Below are positions 45,901 to 58,065 of a stretch of 64,000 bases of DNA, one piece after another. The stretch spans positions 372,001-436,000 of the forward strand of contig JAPEUQ010000011.1 of assembly GCA_027946365.1 (NCBI GenBank), written 5' to 3'. Made by a program: the position numbers and the translations under genes. This stretch comes from Kalmusia sp. IMI 367209. Lineage: Eukaryota > Ascomycota > Dothideomycetes > Pleosporales > Didymosphaeriaceae. Numbering within the stretch: the stretch's first letter is position 1; each line of letters begins with the position of its first letter. Below the pieces are notes generated by a model, which saw nothing but the letters and a program-made list of their open reading frames with translations, made no database searches and was not told the origin of the DNA.

Positions 45901-47664
45901 TTACATACTATCCTCCCTCCACTTACTCTTAACCCTCTGCCAACCCTCTTTCTCCCCCTTTCCGCCCTTCCCTTCCATCCCTAAGCCCCTCTCCACCCAC
46001 TCCACACTCCCCATCTCACTCAGTCGACTCAACGCCCGCGCAAACGCAAACCTCTCCTCATCGCCAGTGAACAAGCTACTATTCTTCAACATGCTCATAT
46101 TCATGCCTAGATCGTCCATCAAGTTGCGCATCACGTCTGAGACGTCGGCGCCGTCGTCTGCGGAGCGTGGTGTGCCGTTGGGAGTAGCGGTGGTCATGGC
46201 ATCTTGAAGTTCGGCGGCGGAGAGAAAGAGGGAGGTTAGTGGGACGGCGGTCGTCATTACTAGTTTGGCCTAAACATTCAGTCAATTTTCCACGTTCTAC
46301 TTTTTGCTGAGAAGGGAGGAAGAGAGGGGAAGACGTACTCTGCTCTCGTAAATCGCGTCGATGAAAGTGATGAATCGCCGCGCCAAATCCCTCGACCTGA
46401 AATTCATACCAGGTACATCTGTTATGATGAAGGCGTCATAGTTTCGCATCAGTTCGAGATAGTCTGCCGCACCCGTCGCCCGCCCTATAATCTCATCGAA
46501 GCTGAACCACGCGCACCTTCCACTCGCCTTCGGCACCTCGATCTCTCGCCCCCAGACATGGTGGATAGCCCTATGCGGTGGGTCATTCTGCGGATCGCCC
46601 AGGAACTTGAACCACCGCTCTGCATGATTCTTCGCAGCGCCGTCTAGCGGATGGTGATATACGCCCGACGGCGGCCGTGGGATCTTCCTATAATCCGTTT
46701 GCGAATCGAGATTGATGACCTGCAATTTTGTCTTGAGGAGGTTTATAGCGGGGATGAAAGACTCGCGCTGGATGCCGTTCTTATACAGTTCATCCGGATG
46801 CCTATTTGAGGTTGTTACTATGACGGTGCCGTGCGCCATCAGCGATTCTATCAACCGGCGCAGAATCATAGCGTCTGCGACGTCTGTGCACTGGAACTCG
46901 TCAAAGCAGAGGACGCTACTGCGTTCTGCGATGCCAGCCGCGACGTACGGTATCGCATCAACCTCGTTGCCATGCTGCATCTTCATCTTGTGTAAGTCTT
47001 TGTGTATGCTCTGCATGAAAGCATGGAAATGTATACGCGTCTTCTTCGTGATATTCGGGGGCAGCGTCTCATAGAACAAATCCATGAGCATGGTTTTGCC
47101 GGAGCCAACGTCGCCGTACATGTACAGCCCTTTGGGGAGGGAATCTGGGATCGGGGAGAGCGGCGGCTTGGAGGACTGCGCGGAGGAGAAGAACGAAAAG
47201 AGCGATTTCTTCTTGGGCTGGAGGTCTTCTATTGCGGGAGGCTTCACAGGCGGTTGCTCGTATTCCGACAGCATAACGTGTAGATCTTCGAGGAACTGTA
47301 TAATTCCTCGCTGGTGCTCATCATCTCTCAACCGCCCACTTTCGACCCGCGCATCATACTCCTCCAGCGGCGTCCTCACTCCCTGACTGCTAGTTTCTTG
47401 GTCTCTTTCTAGCAGAGCAGCCTGTACCTCTTGCGCGTGCCCTCTGTGTGCCCCAGCCCTAAGCTTTAGACTCCTAGGCAAAGAACCAACAGCTGCCCTT
47501 GGCGTAAACATCCCATTCCAACCGCGCCTCTGCAGCCGTAGTGAGCGCAAACAGTCCGTACATATCGATCTTCTCGCGCCGGCGCGTATCGGGAGGGTAA
47601 AGAGTGGTGTGCGACGGGACGCGGAATTGCGGAGGAGCCCTTTCAGGACCTCGGATGATGTCAT
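45901..47664 (-). CDS. afg1: AFG1-like mitochondrial ATPase
   Basis: A mitochondrial inner-membrane/matrix P-loop ATPase of the AFG1/LACE1 family, involved in quality control of respiratory subunits. Exons 47664-46339 and 46269-45901 give 564 residues. The N-terminus is Arg/Ser-rich and acid-poor, as expected for a mitochondrial presequence. Walker A GDVGSGKT is at 184-191, and Walker B CFDEFQ has Asp255/Glu256. The family motifs TSNRHPDELYKNGIQRESF and WFSFDEI, and FIITDVPGMNFRSRDLARRF, are present. The second exon encodes the rest of the C-terminal domain (AKLVMTTAVPLTSLF and onward). Length is normal. Confidence 0.95.
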
Positions 47665-48024
47665 GGCGGCAGATGCGTGAAGTCTTGACTATGCATAAAG
47701 GAGAAATGCAAATATAATAATTATAACATGCTGCCAAAGGGTATCACAAATGCAAATACAAGGGAGGCTGTGTGGAAGAAACGTTTGAACTGGCGTCGGA
47801 ACCAGAAGTGTAGCGCGGGATTTGCTCGTGGCCCGCCTCGGCTTTCGGTCGGCTTTCCGGCGAGGGAGCCATGGGTGGACGGTAAGCACGTGGCGTATCA
47901 ACCCACATGCAAGAATGGTCATAACGAACATGTTGATAGTCGTAAAGAAGAGCAATCGCATTGCTCATGAATATGGATATAAAGAGCTATTCACATTACG
48001 CACCCGTGCTCAGCCAACCATCTC
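47665..48024. other. Intergenic, afg1 to akr1
   Basis: About 360 bases, containing the afg1 promoter and the 3' flank of akr1. No coding signal. Confidence 0.5.
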
Positions 48025-50409
48025 CTAAACCTGGTCGTCCTCTGCGCTTACAGCTTCATATCTTCCACCACCACTACCACCGCCTCCATTCCGTGCATAT
48101 TTCATCTTGGGTACCTCATAGAGTCGTGTATAATCTACCCTGTCACCGGCCAGCCTAGCGTACCCACTCTCTTTCTTCTTGAATAACGGCGCACCGTCAC
48201 ACCAGAAATCCTTGCAGTTGTTGATCACTCCCCTTGACCAGGGGTTGCCACCTGTGCGTCTTCGCTGATCTGCCTGCGATCCGTGTATTGCGGTAGCCAA
48301 GAAAGTGTCGAGACCGAGAAGGCGCTTCCATTGATCCCAGATAGAATGCGGCTGGTGTCGTCGAGCACCTGTTGCCTCTCCAGTATCCTGGCCTGAGCCA
48401 AAGCCAGTTGTCGGCGCATTACCACCCGCCACATCTTGCGAAGTGTCTCCGGTGGTAACAAAAGAATTAAGAGCGTCTGCAGTGGTATTGCTGTGGAGAT
48501 GGCCCCGCATGCTTTCATAAGTCGTAAGGTTGCGTGCGACTTGGAGGAGTTGCACGCAGAGAAGCATGGTGACCCATGTCAGCTGGGCGGCTGCCCAGAT
48601 CGTGAGGACGATGGTAAAGGGGTCTTTGTGAAGGATCTTGCAAAGATCCTCCGATAATACGCTACATTCGACATCTTTGGGGGATTCGAGCCGCTCATTT
48701 TCCAAATCTAGACTGTCAGACGTGTTGTACATGACGGAAAAAGAACTTACAGGCTAGAACTAAGCGGACCCATGCCAATACACCTAATTCCATAGCCAGG
48801 ACATAGAACACGAAATGCCGATGGTTGTTGTTCGCAACGCAGTTGTTGACCCAGGGGCAATGGCTACAAATGTTAGCTGGAACCCACATCAGTTTCTCAA
48901 TTACTTACTGATCGGTTTTCGCTACGCATCTCTCGCATCTTTTGCAATGTTTGCTTCGAAGTGGCTTCCGTACCATACAATTAACACAAAAATTATTCTC
49001 GTCAAACGTCCGGAGCTCCATAAGCTCATCAATGACCGCCTTAGACGCGCTCCTGCTCGCTGACTTGGGCACAAAACCGGGGTCCGAAGACATGGTAAAG
49101 AAGTAGAAGTATGTCGTGAAACCAAAGAACGCTGCGAATAACACGTTAAGGAAGAAATTCGTTCGTATCGTCCCTGTGATCTTTAGTCTTGTGCTTGTGT
49201 CATCGGATGACGCGTGACTTACAAGGTAACACGGTCGTTATCCAACGTAAACCGACCCAAAATAATGTACCGGCGAATATGCCCGCCAAGAAAGGCTGTC
49301 GAAGATTGTTAGACCATTAATCCCGTACATGCATGGTGATAGACCTACAGTATGTTGTATGTTCCGCATATTTGCAGGAGCCCAGCCAAGGAGCTTCTGT
49401 GCTGCCCATTGCATCCCATATGCAATACCAAACGCCAGCGGCAGCCCCACGTAGATTGGATAGTGGCTGACCAAATACAGTGCAATTAAAATAATTAAGA
49501 AAGGCCAGAAAAATATAAATCTCGAAATGAACCACCGTGTATCTTTGATCCCTGGAACTGGAAACTCTTTGGGTGTCCCGTCTCTATTGTAGCCGGCTTG
49601 CGACAGAGCTGCATGCCATTGACGGACCGTGTTCATCTCCTCGGCGGTCACAGCTGGTGTCTTTCCGTCGTTGTTCTTCGCGAAACGATCTGCCCCGTAC
49701 TCGAGGAGTTTCTGGATGGAGCCCTGCGAACCTTTGACCAAGGCCCAGTGCAAGGCCGTAAAGCCCTGGTCATCCGTCGCATACACGTTTGCACCCCAGC
49801 GCAAGAACAAGTCTACACAAGAAGGGTATCCTTTATATGCCGCCCACATGAGCGCCGTATGCGCCTGCGCATCTGGGATGTCAACCGGGATATCTTGGTG
49901 CAGGAGCAAGACAAGCTGGTAAACGTTGCCATCGAGAGTAGCAGAGTGCAGGAGGTTGAAGCCTTGGTCGTCGGTGAGGAGGGGATCGGCGCCGTGCTCG
50001 AGGAGTAGGTTGACGACGTAGTAGTGGCATCGTTTCGCGGCCCAGAGCACTGGTGTTGCGATAGCATCTCCTCCTTTTGCATTTACGTTTGCGCCGCTCT
50101 GTAATAGAAAATGGCATAGAGCGTAGTGGTTATTGATCGCAGCCCACTGTATTTGTCAGACTGTCCCCCATGGAAATTCTTGAAAGTACCCACATGAAGC
50201 GGTGTGATGCCCTGATCGTCCTTGTACGTTGCATCGTACTTTCCGCTATCGAATAGCTTCTGTATGGCTGCTATTTCTCCCAACCGCGCCAACTGCATTA
50301 TGTCCTCTTCGAGCGGTACATTGAATTTCTTGTCACCCATATCCTCAAGTTCGACATTGTGTTCGCCGACTGGCTGACCGTTCGACTCGGTTGAGCTCCC
50401 TGAAGCCAT
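48025..50409 (-). CDS. akr1: Palmitoyltransferase AKR1 (ankyrin-DHHC)
   Basis: A Golgi/endosomal membrane protein S-acyltransferase. Exons 50409-50194, 50146-49349, 49295-49223, 49173-48909, 48863-48751 and 48707-48025 give 715 residues. Five to six ankyrin repeats occupy about residues 50-250 (e.g. [20 protein letters not shown] and [17 protein letters not shown]). Membrane segments follow ([38 protein letters not shown] and others). The DHHC-CRD is complete, with [21 protein letters not shown] and the catalytic tetrad DHHC at 450-453, split by an intron, then [15 protein letters not shown]. Many fungal and yeast Akr1 proteins have DHYC here; this one has DHHC. Two more membrane segments follow, and the C-terminal tail is hydrophilic. 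Confidence 0.94.
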
Positions 50410-51196
50410 GGTTGCGGAGAGCTGCGGAGGTGAGGCGCAAGGACGTTCTCGTGATGGATATTCGTAATTCGTCACCGGAAGTTGCGCATGCTGATGCAAG
50501 AACGCTGGAGGAAGGTAAACGCTTGCAAAATACAAGAAAGTCGTAGCTGAACAGGCTTGGGCTCGGGGAAGGCGGCGTTGCTTAATCTTCGAAATAAGCA
50601 GCGGATGGGCCCCTGTAGCGCATGGACGATTGCGTGGCGGTGCGGCACTAGTCAAGCCTCATTTACCGGCGTGCTAAGCGGAAATCCCCAACAAACGAAG
50701 TGTGAAGAAGCGAAGATTGTAGGGTGTGGTAATGTTGAGAACGTTATTAGGACTGCAGTTGCCAGTCGACAATCGAGTTTGTAATCAATACCTCATTCTC
50801 TTCTCGGGGGGTGCTTTCCAATCTGAGGACCACAAAAGCCTCGCAACTTCACATAATGATGATCGCAATAGCAGATCAGTCTCGAGACTCCACTTTCATG
50901 TGCTATAGCCACAGAATGAAAGCGTGAGGGTAATCACGCGTTTTTTTTTCTATAAGAACCTTGCTTAATCCGACTCACAGATCAGTACACTTTTGTTTGG
51001 GTACAGAACATCTCAACTTGGCTGGGCTAGAAATGCTGTTGATACATGATCTCCTTTAAAATTCTTGAATGTCTATCGAAACCTTTCCGGTACCTATTCT
51101 AGTGCACTCGAACTCGAACAAGAAAAACTAAGGTACTCAGATAACTCCTAGTAAATGCAAAATGTACACCGGGAAAGCTACCAGCCTTCAACCAAG
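50410..51196. other. Intergenic, akr1 promoter side
   Basis: About 790 bases between the akr1 start and the stop of the NmrA-like gene. A T-run near 50941-50949. No coding supported. Confidence 0.5.
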
Positions 51197-52099
51197 CTAC
51201 TGCTTCCGGAACTGACTCTCCTTCTCCAACCACGTCCCAAAATCCATCAAATCGGGATGAATCTTCCTACACTCTTGCAGGTCAGCTCCAGTGCCCGATT
51301 TTTTCAAGTACTTGAACATATTGCCGACAGACTTGACTGCATGCAACGCAAGATGCGCAACAAAGCCGTATGTCTCCGGCATATCCTTCCCGATTTTCTC
51401 CTTGAAGATGGCGTTCGCTTGATCGAAAGTGAGTTCCGCCCCAGCGATGGAGATGTACCGCCCTGCATACTCATCCGAGTGCATGAAAGCCTGAGCAGCA
51501 AAGAACCCGATGTCTTTCGTAGCGATTAATTGCAGCGGCTTGTCTTTCAACGCAGATTGCCACATTGAGGCCATGGCTTTGCCAGCGAAGTCATTCGTGA
51601 TGTTTTCCATGAAAGCTACCGGTCGGACAATAGCGTATTTCATCGGTGTTTCGGCTGCCTTCTCTTCAAGATATTTCTCGATATGGTGCTTCGTTATCCA
51701 ATGGGGCACATCGGTCGGAGTATCTGAAGACTTCTCGCCTCCACGATCGACGGAGCTGTAGACGAAAAATTTGACGCCGGCGGCGATGGAGGCGTCGATG
51801 AGGCTTTTGCCTTGGGTCTCTTCTATTGAGAGGTCACCGGCCGGCTTTGCTTGGACACTGTACACACCCCAGATAGGATTGCTTGTGGCAGATGCGGCGT
51901 TTTTGAAAACGGCTTCTGTGTTATCCAAATCGCCTTCTACGAGCTTGATGTTTGGCGATGAGCTGGCGAGCTTTTGAGCAGAGGGTGACGAAGGGTTGCG
52001 CGTTAAAGCGAGTATCTCAAAGTCGGTATTGTGGAGAGCTTTGATGACGGCACCTCCCTGGCGGCCTGTTGCGCCCGTTATGAGAATTGTCCTTGACAT
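51197..52099 (-). CDS. NmrA-like NAD(P)-binding protein
   Basis: Single exon, 300 residues. An atypical short-chain dehydrogenase (Rossmann) fold; NmrA-family members sense NAD(P) redox state or act as oxidoreductases. The dinucleotide motif GATGRQGG is at residues 9-16, preceded by a hydrophobic strand (TILIT). Further family blocks are NIKLVEGDLDN, IWGVYSVQAKP, FFVYSSVDRGG and YAIVRPVAFMENI. The usual catalytic YxxxK of classical SDRs is not evident, as normal for NmrA-like proteins. The gene stands alone. It is unlikely to be the true NmrA nitrogen repressor, which is longer. Confidence 0.88.
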   Translation of the reverse strand: MSRTILITGATGRQGGAVIKALHNTDFEILALTRNPSSPSAQKLASSSPNIKLVEGDLDNTEAVFKNAASATSNPIWGVYSVQAKPAGDLSIEETQGKSLIDASIAAGVKFFVYSSVDRGGEKSSDTPTDVPHWITKHHIEKYLEEKAAETPMKYAIVRPVAFMENITNDFAGKAMASMWQSALKDKPLQLIATKDIGFFAAQAFMHSDEYAGRYISIAGAELTFDQANAIFKEKIGKDMPETYGFVAHLALHAVKSVGNMFKYLKKSGTGADLQECRKIHPDLMDFGTWLEKESQFRKQ

Positions 52100-53098
52100 T
52101 GTGAAGAGACTGATGTATGGGTATGGGCGTGGATCTCAGATTAGACGGGAAGGTGATCTGATATTGAGAAGCGATGATGGGCTGGAGGAAAGCAAGTAGA
52201 GTGCGAATAGATTACTGAATAGAGACGAGGATGAGAAGAGATGCTTGAGATGATGATTGTTCACTCGCTATACTAGGGCCTTTATATGTAGCATATCCTC
52301 ATCCATTGTTTCGCACGGTAAGATACTACAACACCTACAAAGGCGCAGTTAATGGCTAAGCAAACTGGCACTAACCATGCTCCGTCCAATGAAAGACGAA
52401 CAACGACGGAAGCGAGGGGCCAAAGCTTGAGCATTGACAAATTTTGCATCGGCGAATAGATGTCCGCGTCCGGTCGACATCGGTTGGGGTGTCGAGGCTG
52501 CGGCGCAGACGCTGGAGAAGACTAAAGGCGGTCGGAGGTCGCAGCAAGTCCGCCGGAGATGCGAAGCCGGCCGAAGTGTCGCTAGGGACTCACTGTTACG
52601 ACCAACATTTGTCCGGACGACACAAAATTTATTACTGTACCTATCAACTAGTGAAGAAGTGCTCACAGGATGGTATCGATAAAATGGAGTCTAAAATGCA
52701 TGACTCATAAATGAGCATGTTAGGTGTGTACCGTATTATGGCATTAATTGACACGAAGAGCCAAGTCATTGCAGAGTCATATCACAACTTGCTCACTGGA
52801 AACGCATCATCACATTGGCTACGATACGATCCATGAGTCATGGCAGGTGAGTAAGTGACGCCCATCCATGAATGACTTCGAGACAAAGTCCTATGGTTGA
52901 CCAGATGAATCACGTGAGTGTACATAACGCTAGTCCACGCTGGGTAGGCGCGCTTTCTCATCGAATTTCGCCCGCCCACGGTGCCCCACGCCGCCACAAG
53001 GTTTAAGATTCACAGACGATCGCACAACCCAGACACACCCTTTCGCCTGCACAGAACACACGAATTTTTCCACTATCGCTACACGACACATCACAAAC
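52100..53098. other. Divergent intergenic region, NmrA-like / eIF3g
   Basis: About 1 kb between two divergent starts. Short open frames only. The right 100 bases are C/A-rich, as typical for leaders of fungal translation genes. Confidence 0.5.
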
Positions 53099-54043
53099 AT
53101 GTCTCGAGTAGCAGGGTGCGTTTTCTTGAGCGCTCTTTCTGCGCCGCTTACTGACTTCCCACAGACGAACAGACTGGGCGGAAGAAGAGGACGAGGACTC
53201 TCTCCAGCTCCCGCAGCAGCAAATTATCAAGAACAAGGATGGAACTGAGACCATCATCACATACATGCTACGCGAGGACGGCAAGAAGATCAAAACCACG
53301 CGCCGCATCAAGAAGACCGTAAATAAGATCGTCGTGAACCCCCGCGTTGCCGAACGCAAGCACTGGGAAAAGTTCGGTCAGGAGAAGGGCAAACCCGCTG
53401 GGCCTCAAACAGATACCGTCAGTGTCGCCGAGAACATCGTCTTCAGGCCTGTTGCAAACTGGAAGGCCAGCACCGAGGAGAAGAGCGAGCAGGACCAGAA
53501 GAAGGCGGATGCGCTCAAGTCGGCAAAGATTAAGTGTCGTATTTGCCAGGGCGATCATTTCACGACGAAATGTCCTTTCAAGGATACCATGGGCGAGAAC
53601 GAGGTCGCACCGGCAGAGATGCCAGACGACGCTCCCCAGGCAGGCGCCGCAGGTACGGGGTCCGGCAGCTACGTTCCTCCTCACCTCCGAGGGCGTGGTG
53701 GCGCAGGCGAGAAGATGGGCGGCAAGTTCGAACGCGACGACCTGGCTACACTCCGTGTCACCAACGTTTCCGAGTTCGCAGAGGAGCAGGATCTGCGCGA
53801 TATGTTCTCAAGATACGGCCATGTCACACGAGTATTCCTTGCCAAGGATAGAGAAACTGGCAGGGCAAAGGGCTTCGCCTTTGTCAGTTATGCGGACCGG
53901 TCGGATGCCGCTAAGGCTTGTGAGAAGATGGACGGATGTAAGTATACATTTCTCCCCTTCCCATGCAGGTGCTAACGTACTCCTCAGTCGGTTACGGCCA
54001 TCTCATTCTCCGTGTAGAGTTCGCAAAGAAGCCTGGGAATTAG
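53099..54043 (+). CDS. tif35: Translation initiation factor eIF3 subunit G
   Basis: An RNA-binding subunit of the eIF3 complex acting in scanning on the 40S subunit. Exons 53099-53115 (17 nt), 53165-53937 and 53988-54043 give 281 residues. The start context is AAACATGTC. The N-terminal eIF3g domain has [14 protein letters not shown] and [16 protein letters not shown] zinc-knuckle-like CRIC...H...C (Cys130, Cys133, His137, Cys142) follows. The C-terminal RRM starts at about 200 with LRVTNVSE (RNP2) and has [11 protein letters not shown] (RNP1). Intron 2 cuts the RRM near its end, and the last exon encodes [18 protein letters not shown]. Length is normal. Confidence 0.96.
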
Positions 54044-54718
54044 AGGCCCCACAAAAGCGGGCGGACTGATACTCAAGGAAGTAGCTCTCTCGGATTCGGC
54101 GACCTGCCGAAGAGACGGGAATATCCGTCCAAAATATCGATATTTAGAGTTCATTCATGATAATTGTATGACTTGCATGGCGTTTAAGGGCATGGCAGAT
54201 TGGGTTAGCTGATGTGTAGATAAAACACCGCTAGAGCTGGCTAAGGCCAAATGTTCTGACTTGGTGTTGGCACACTACTCCATGTCACGGGGAGTACTAA
54301 TGCAATCATTGTACCAACGTACTTGAGTCTCTTTATATATGCTTCCTGGGATATGCTACCTTAGAATCACCGAACCGGCATGTTCATATGAAGTGTGCTG
54401 TGGAATTACTACACGTAATACATACGCGGAATCTTCCTGTTCATTGATAAGCAAGTACAGAAGATCTTCTAACTCAACGCATCATGTGTCCTCTGTGACG
54501 CTGTACATATCACGCAGCAAAACTGCGAATGCATCTAGAATGTCAACAGCATAGCTCACACTTCCTGGCTTCTTCGACAAAACTTCCATTGTGTTCACGA
54601 ATCGGCAGGTATCTTTTCAACCCCGCAGCAAATGTCCACCTCGCCATACAATAATTGAACCCTACCTCCCAAGTGCCTCGCCTTGAACACATCTCAACAT
54701 CTTTTCCGAATCCCTTCT
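54044..54718. other. Convergent intergenic region
   Basis: About 675 bases between the eIF3g stop and the stop of a minus-strand membrane-protein gene. No coding supported. Confidence 0.5.
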
Positions 54719-56153
54719 CTAAACTCTCCTCGGCTCAACAGGACTCACCAACTCGCCATCCCCAACAACGAACGGACTAGAGTCTTCAAGCGGAGTCGTC
54801 GGGTCCCTAAATGGATCCTCAGACTCTCGTCTACCGCTCATCTCATCTTGCCTCCTTTGGGCTTCCTCGGCCCATCCTTGCGTGCCGATGTCGCATTCGT
54901 CGTCATTCACAGCTCTCTTTTGCTGCTTCATATCCTGAGGGTCGGGTGGGAGAGGTGTGTTGACTGCGGCAGAGAGCGTGTATTCATCTTCGTTGTTAGA
55001 GTCGTTAGAGCTAGAGCAGGGGCTGTAGCTCGAGCTGGAATCATAACGGGAATGATTTTGCGACGAAACATGAACAGGACCATTTGTCGGCAGAGGAGGT
55101 GCTGGCGCCGGAGTAAAATGCTGTAGCGGAATGCCGCGCCGGGGGGCCAATGAGTCGTGCCGCTGCGACCAGAGATGCGAGGTAATACGGCGCGTATTTC
55201 GAATATGTTCTTTTCGTGCTTTATACAATGCCCACATGGAGAGGAATGTGTATGCCGTCGTACTATGTACACCGTCAGCAACCGCCCGCCCTCTCAAAAT
55301 CTCCTTTTTGACTTTGAAGCGTGGTATCTAATAGGAAGACGCTTATGTGAAGTAACCAAAGGGAACAACAAAAGGACAAAGAAAAGGAGGATTTCGACTT
55401 ACACAGTGAGTCCCGCAACAACACTCCATATCCTCACACTCAAGCATATCATTCGATTGTGCCGCGCACCTTCAAGCGCAAGCGCCCGCTCATCCTGTAC
55501 AAAACAAGTATCCCATGCCTCCACAACCCCCGACACATCCACGTACAGAACCTCGTGGCCGACGAAGTACCACAGCCAGTCGGATATCATGCCGAAATTG
55601 CACGCAAACGCAAGCCGCAGGCTAACTCCGCAGTGGCGGAAGTGGTAATACACGAGAATAGCGCTGGACAAGAATGTAAAAAGCGGCATCACGATGGTGT
55701 AGATGTCAATGAGACTAGATGCCCTTGTTAGCAAGTCCATTCGTCGGCTGTCACAAGAGGAGTATCCCTCAATCCCCTCCAGTAATTCCACGAGAGAGGC
55801 GAGAAAGGCAGTAAAGAAAAGACAGTGCCGACTTACGACCTCGAGCTCGCTGTCCCAAAACTCAACAACGGCATCAAATCCCCGTCGACTTGCGTCACAA
55901 TCGTAAAAGGCGGACTCTGATAGTCGACCGGCATATCGGCTAGCCTTGCTTGACAAGGCTCGACCCAGTTCCTATACTCTCTGAGCAGGCTGTTGATATA
56001 TGCCCCGAGACAGACCTGCGCGAGAGCGACAAGTGCGTTGAGGATCTGGAAGTAGACGGCAACGCGGGCGGCGCCGGCCCATTTCGTGGAACTGGAGATA
56101 CGCCAGAAGTGGCCGAAGCAGGAGTCGCTTGGGGTTGCCCGTGGTGGGACCAT
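54719..56153 (-). CDS. Multi-pass membrane protein, unknown function
   Basis: I do not recognise a family. Exons 56153-55837, 55714-55403 and 55262-54719 join in frame to 390 residues. Hydrophobic segments include VYFQILNALVALAQVCLGAY, IYTIVMPLFTFLSSAILVYY, the Trp-rich DWLWYFVGHEVLYV, and two near the intron-2 join (LSVRIWSVVAGLTV, TTAYTFLSMWALY), about five in total. The C-terminal ~150 residues are hydrophilic and Ser/Asp/Pro-rich with an Arg-rich start (KARKEHIRNTRR). It has no cleavable signal peptide. The start at 56153 is the first ATG of the open frame; an upstream exon cannot be excluded. Confidence 0.75.
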
Positions 56154-56628
56154 GGAGGATATGCGCGTGCGCGAACGGCAATCAGATCGTGAAGAGGTCG
56201 TGCACGTTGAGGTTTGGACGGAATGATGGTCACTAGATGGTTATTAGTATTCAACAATGTGGTGTGGAGAGTGTGGTGGGTGAGTGCGTCCATGTGGAGC
56301 CCTAGAACCGTGGATGCGGGTGTAGTAGGCGCGAACTGGACGTGAACGGTTGAGTGCGACGCCCATGTCTCGTTGGGACTTTATGTGGAAAGTCTAGCCA
56401 GCATAAGACCCATCCAATATCCTAAAAGCCTCAAAGCATAATAAGCCTGAGTTTCACGTGGTACGAATGGAGACAAGGGAATGAAAAAGGAAAGGTATTC
56501 GATAACTACAGGGGGATTGGTGAAGCTTCGCTTCGCTAAAAGCTACATACGTGATATTCAATATACGACTCAAAGGCACCAAGAAATTACAGCATGGCCA
56601 AATTCAAATTTCGCATTTCTTCCTTCAT
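56154..56628. other. Intergenic
   Basis: About 475 bases between the start of the unknown membrane-protein gene and the stop of the next minus-strand gene. No coding supported; it should hold the promoter of the former. Confidence 0.5.
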
Positions 56629-58065
56629 TTATAGTCGGCTTCGGGGTAGGTTGGGGAAATATCGGTCGGGTAGCCTGTTACCGTACTCGTCATAGCGGTA
56701 GTCTTCCTTCTCCTCAACCCAAACCTAGTGAGATTAGCACATTTCGACTGCATTCTTTGTAGTGCGGATCATACCTCGCGCTCATACTCTCGGTTCGGTG
56801 GTACTATTTGAATGTCACGATTCAGCAGCTCTTCGTCTCCGAATCCGGGATCGCCCTCGAACTTACGTCGATAGTTCGCTGCTCCGCTGGGTTGCGGCGC
56901 CCCATACTCAGCGTAGTCATTGTATCTGCCGTACTGTCCAGGAGGGGGCCTGCGCGATTCGCTTTGCATCCACGTCTCGCGCTCGGGCACCCGATCTTCA
57001 AACGACTCAGGGCGCCGGCCAAGCGGCTCATTGAAACGGCGCTCTTCGTAGCGCTTCTCCTCATAGCGGTCGGGGCCGCGCTCATAGTAGCGTGCCTCCA
57101 CATGGCGCGGATCACGAGGATCACGCTCGACATGGAGACCACGCTCCTCGACATGACGGTTGTCATGGTAGCGGTCATCGTGGTGATGAGACTCACGGCC
57201 GTGCTCGACAAAGACCTCGCGCTCATCGTAGCGGCGAGGACCACGTTCGTCTACCCACGTCTCACGCTCCTCGTAGTGACCAGGCCCGCGGTGCTCGTGC
57301 TCAACATAGTGCTCCTCAACCCTACGAGGTCCGCGACGCTCGTGCTCAATCCATTCCTCGCGCTCCTCAATCACTCTTCTCGGACCACGGTCGTCTCGCT
57401 CGACCCAGACCTCCCTCTCATGCCTGTGGGGTCCCTCATGCCTCACATCAATGTCGATATCTACATGCTTGTCCACATGTTCTACACGACGCGTGTCGTG
57501 ACGGTCGTGCTTCTCATGCTTTTCGTGCTTCTTGGAGGACTCAGGTTCAAGCGCCGTGAGGTATCCGATCACTTCCGTTAAACTAGCATGCGCAATCGAG
57601 ACTTCCTTCTCCCTGTTCTCCAGCTTCTCTTTCTCGCTGAGCAGCCAGTACACGCGGTGTCGCAGCCCAACGCGGCGGCCTCCTTCAATATCGCTTCCAA
57701 CGCGCTCGGTATGCGGCGTGATGTTCTCCAGAGCACCGCGTACATCCCGCATAGCGCCGTACACCCACTTGGCCTTGTCCGGGTTCGCCTCAAGCGCATC
57801 GTGAACTTCTTTAACAGCAAGCAATCGTCGAACTTCATCGAGGTCCTAACATCGAGTATACAATTAGCAAGGCTGTCGTGAGTCGATATACGGACTCCCT
57901 TACAGACTGCACGCGGCCGATTATGCGAACATAGACGGCATTCGCAGGACCAACGTCGCGCAGACGCTTCGCTTTGTAGAGAAACTCTCCAAGCTTGTAG
58001 GCGCCACCGATAGCTGCCGCGGCACCGCCAGCGGAGAGGAGTTTCGCCATGTCGTTCTTGGCCAT
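56629..58065 (-). CDS. His/Arg/Glu-rich low-complexity protein, unknown function
   Basis: I do not recognise a function. Exons 58065-57904, 57845-56775 and 56724-56629 join in frame to 442 residues. Residues 8-30 are small and hydrophobic (LLSAGGAAAAIGGAYKLG), perhaps a membrane-associating helix. A folded-looking helical domain follows at about 50-160 (DLDEVRRLLAVKEVHDALEA, RHRVYWLLSEKEKL, VIGYLTALEPESS). From about 160 to 350 there is a long degenerate repeat region very rich in Arg, Glu, His and Tyr, built around units such as RGPRRVEEHYVEHEHRGP. The C-terminus has RRFNEPLGRRPE and ends PDRYFPNLPRSRL. The composition suggests a charged scaffold or a hydrophilin-like protein. The repeats are seen; the role is unknown. 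Confidence 0.75.
56980..57500 (-). repeat. Degenerate coding repeats (Arg/Glu/His-rich)
   Basis: Tandem, imperfect units in the exon-2 part of the preceding gene, each encoding variants of RGPRR-(V/Y)-EER-(E)-W/V-x-E. Unit length is roughly 14-18 codons and is not uniform. The minus-strand codons alternate CGx, GAx and CAx, so the opposite strand also reads open over long stretches. Confidence 0.7.

Noticed and set aside
56822..57581. Long open frames on the plus strand opposite the His/Arg/Glu-rich gene, appearing membrane-like
   Set aside because: They are shadows produced by the repeated CGx/GAx/CAx codons of the minus-strand gene, which is supported by spliced exons.
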